From the NCBI GenBank assembly GCA_038496675.1, contig CM076669.1, positions 3,032,834-3,096,833 of the forward strand: a stretch of 64,000 nucleotides of DNA, given 5' to 3'. Numbering within the stretch: position 1 is the stretch's first letter; each line of letters opens with the position of its first letter. A model generated the notes under the pieces. The model made no database searches and was not told the origin of the DNA. It was given only the letters and a program-made list of their open reading frames with translations. The translations under genes and the position numbers were made by a program. Origin of the DNA: Rachycentron canadum. Its lineage: Eukaryota > Chordata > Actinopteri > Carangiformes > Rachycentridae. Positions 61,021 through 64,000 of the stretch are shown one piece after another.

Positions 61021-61318
61021 ATGCAACAAATCACCCTTATCTACTCAGTCCTTTCTCTCTCTCTCTCTCTCTCCCTCCCCCTTTTTCATTACTCATTGAA
61101 GGTTTTCTCTCTCCCGTTGACTCCAAAGTGAGAACATTTTCATGAAGGCAATAAAACGCTCATCAGCAAAGGCCTGAAATGATTTTTTAATATGACGACA
61201 TTTTAATGAGGACTGAAGGAGATGGCTGGTTTGGCTGATGGCAGCGCCTCTTTATCAATGAGTGGCAGGGAAGAACTAATGGCACTAAAACAGACAGGCC
61301 GCCTAGTCTCTCTCTCCT

Positions 61319-61355
<37 letters not shown>

Positions 61356-64000
61356 TTCCCTGTAACTGTATGCCTATATCTCACACATCAGATACTTCAT
61401 ATTCTTTATTTGTGGGAACTAAATTAAATTTTGCCAGGACTCAAGCATGAGAGAGATACAAAGCCATTGTGCCTTCCAGCAGGCTGCTTCCTATTTTATT
61501 GGGGATACTGTATGAGGCCATATTTGACCTTTTTGGACCGTTACTCACACAAACACACACTCCAGTGTCTCTCTCTCTCTCTCTCCATTTCCCTCTCCAT
61601 CTGAGTGATTACGCGATTCGTCATAGATTGGAATTTAATCTTAGGACTCAACAGTTTAGCTGGTTGTGAAAACCTGTGATGTGAGTGCTGAGATTGAGTA
61701 CGCTCTCAAAAGGCCAGGTTTATTGGACAAGAGAGGGTCTGATGAAATTACAGATAGAGCCAGACAGGGTCCAGCCTTTGAAATACCCAAGGCAGGAGAA
61801 GTCCACATCTACCAGCAAAAGAAAAAGAACTATGATAAGCATAAATATTCAGGGTCCGTAAAGCCACTTTCTAGATTTTATGGAAATTACACACCCTTTG
61901 TAAGGATGACCCTCACCTCAAAACTACAGTATAATACAGCTGAGACATGCTGTAAATGAATGTCACAAAAGGTGATAGTATATATATCACTGTCAGAATG
62001 TGTTTTGAACATGACTTTGACTTAAAGCCTTGAACCTAATGAGTTGTCAAGCAAAAGTAGAAGTGAGAAGAGGTAAAGTTACGATAAGCAGCAAATGAAT
62101 GTCAGAATAATGTCAGGCAGTGAGATGCTTTACTCGTTACAAGCTGTTGTATATCAGTGTGAGAAGTAAAGTGCTTACAATGTATATTAAACACTATGTT
62201 GCTTCATATTTTTTAATGAGGCTTCAGCTTTATGATCTTACTCTGGTGAGTGGTCAGACTTGGCTGACTTTGCTGCCCAAGGTCAGGACAGAAGTGTTTT
62301 GAGGAGGAGAGCCCCCTGCCCACCAGACGCTGAACAAAACCACTTCTCTGCCCCCTTCCTCCTTTACTATACAAGGTCGTCTCATGCTGGCTACGCCTCC
62401 GCAATTAGCATGCAGCCTGTGGCGTGGCCTGTCTGGCGGCGCACACACGAGCACGCCGTTCTGCTCTCCTAATGAGATGCCAGTCAGTGAGGGAGCCTGC
62501 GGGACTGTGAAAGTAAAAAAAAAAAAAAAGAAAAAAAAGAAATCCCTCCTGGGGTGTTTGTGCACCATCTCATGGTTGGTAGAGGAGACTACTGAAGTGC
62601 ATACAGATGGGCAAGGCAGGGCAGGCAACTAATTTTACATAACACACACTATTTGGCGGCTGCTTTCATCTAAATCATGGCACTCTAGCAAGAATGCGTG
62701 CATTTTTATCATGGGTAGGCCCAGAAGGTTTTGAAGCCTTTGCCTTTGCTTTGCCAGAGGTTTAGCTACACAAGAGCTCACTGGAGGCGGAAACAGACTT
62801 TCACTGAATGGTCAAGATGTCTGTGAATGCAGCAGCTGTGAGGACAGAAAAAAGCTGACAGAGCTGTTGCCTTCACAAGTGTTTTCTAAACTCACCTCCC
62901 TCACAGGAGTCTCATGGGGAATGTAACAACATTATGGGTTCATCCTTTGGCTGTGTGTGTCCATGATTTCATATCCCTGAGAAATCACGTTTTGTCTGCC
63001 ACTTTGGCATCGTGGGTAAACTACAATACCCATGTATCTCAGGTACTGTTGCTATGAAGGAGAAACCAGTAGCCGATGGTGGCAAGATCTGTAGCCAGTT
63101 CAAAATGGTTTGCTGTTGAATTTGTGAACAAATCATGAGACTGTAGTTCTTCAATTCATCCAAAATTCACCCAGACCTGGAAAACCGATTGACTTAATCT
63201 GCAAATTGCTGTATCTTGGACACATAATAGAAATTGAATATATATCCTCCCAATTCTTTGGTGTCATGGTTAACTTCTACTTTGACATTTTTATGTACAC
63301 AGGTTTCTACCTTGAAGCATTTTCAAACCTTATCATTGATTTTTCGCCCCTTGCTGATTTCCCTCTGCTGCAGTTAAAAAACAAAGGGTAACATTTAAGA
63401 TGTTTTTTTGGTGCTGACTTCCTCCTCTGAGCCCAGGTGGTTTTTAGGATTTTTCTTTTCTTTTGGATACACACGACATGTTAACCACCACATAAAATCA
63501 AGCTCGGTCACTTGTATGGTTGTTAGTTAGTGAACAGGCAAAATCAAAGGGCTGAGAAATAACTAAGGCTGCTCCCAATCATGTTTTTTGTGCTTTTGAT
63601 CCCAATGTAAGATGCAAACTGAAGTGTTTTGTCAGTCTAATGATATTCAATACCCCCCCCCCCCCCCCCATCTACTTTCTTCTATCAGACCTTGTTTATA
63701 GTGTATTCAACAAAAAATATCTCTAGTTTTTACAGGTACCTGCTCTCACATTAGCAGCTTACTAATGATCTTTAGCTTATTCTTTCGCAGCCAAACTATC
63801 TGTGAATACCAGAAAAATTATGCCAATCTCATATGAATGCAGCACAGGTGATATGTAAAACTAGAAGAGTATAAAATTGTTATATAACAGCAGCATCAAC
63901 AGGCCTCTCTGACCATGTTGTGAAAATCTGTGACCTAAAATGTGTCCGCACGGTTAGCAACACATTTTTTTTGTGCTGGTTTCAGCACAAAGCTACAAAA
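61021..64000. other. Noncoding; CT microsatellites, A- and C-runs
   Basis: (TC)n at about 61052-61073 and 61309-61354, another at 61568-61584, A-rich run at 62516-62541 and a C17 run at about 63653-63669. A 97-codon frame at 61666-61959 is discussed under rejected items. No gene recognised up to the window end. Confidence 0.5.

Noticed and set aside
61666..61959. 97-codon plus-strand frame (MKTCDVSAEIEY...)
   Set aside because: Composition is less repetitive than most, but I recognise no family, and it has no good acceptor or donor around it and no neighbouring exon. Kept only as a low-probability candidate; a protein search would settle it.
31490..64000. Coding exons of wnt5b or erc1
   Set aside because: I looked for Wnt5 signatures (for example the NSWWSL and cysteine-rich C-terminal exons) and ERC coiled-coil exons on both strands by eye and found none.

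Overview
The window reads as nuclear DNA of a ray-finned fish, probably a percomorph. It is AT-rich and dominated by noncoding sequence. It is studded with long (CA/TG)n microsatellites, and it carries old dispersed repeats that I recognise from memory as typical of percomorph genomes. These include an element with an ATGCTAAGCTAAGC core, an element with an ATCGATTAATCG-type core, a tRNA-like SINE with a (TGGA)n tail, and a long element with the phrase 'ATCTCAACAACTA'. There are no operons, bacterial genes, CRISPR arrays or phage.

One protein-coding gene is certain: an intact, single-exon reading frame for the F-box/leucine-rich-repeat protein Fbxl14 on the minus strand (18620-19822, 400 aa). 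It is the substrate receptor of an SCF ubiquitin ligase. Its likely 5' UTR and a CpG-rich promoter lie just upstream on that strand (about 19823-20950). Its probable 3' UTR and candidate poly(A) signals lie at about 16700-18619. The last codons before the stop overlap a good splice-donor sequence, so an alternative spliced C-terminus is possible.

Layout: 1-16.6 kb is intergenic, with microsatellites and repeat fragments. 16.6-20.95 kb is the fbxl14 unit. 20.95-31.3 kb is intergenic, with a 500-N assembly gap inside a TG repeat (23986-24485) and an old repeat that was split by a younger retroposon with a 10-bp target-site duplication (29139-29269). At about 31.3-31.49 kb and at 39462-39548 there are two plus-strand sequences with convincing splice signals and no long reading frame. 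I interpret them as 5'-UTR exons of a gene that starts here and codes beyond the window. In mammals WNT5B lies divergently next to FBXL14, so wnt5b is the first candidate, but no Wnt coding exon is visible. 39.5-64 kb looks like a large intron or intergenic desert with a second 500-N gap in a (TGAG)n repeat (41882-42381), a decayed C2H2 zinc-finger fragment (about 44.7-44.96 kb), and several non-repetitive stretches rich in homeodomain-type motifs that could be regulatory.

I found no previously undescribed multi-gene system. The points most worth a second look are the 5'-UTR exon pair, the alternative fbxl14 C-terminus, the nested retroposon, the zinc-finger relic, and the palindromes and candidate regulatory blocks.
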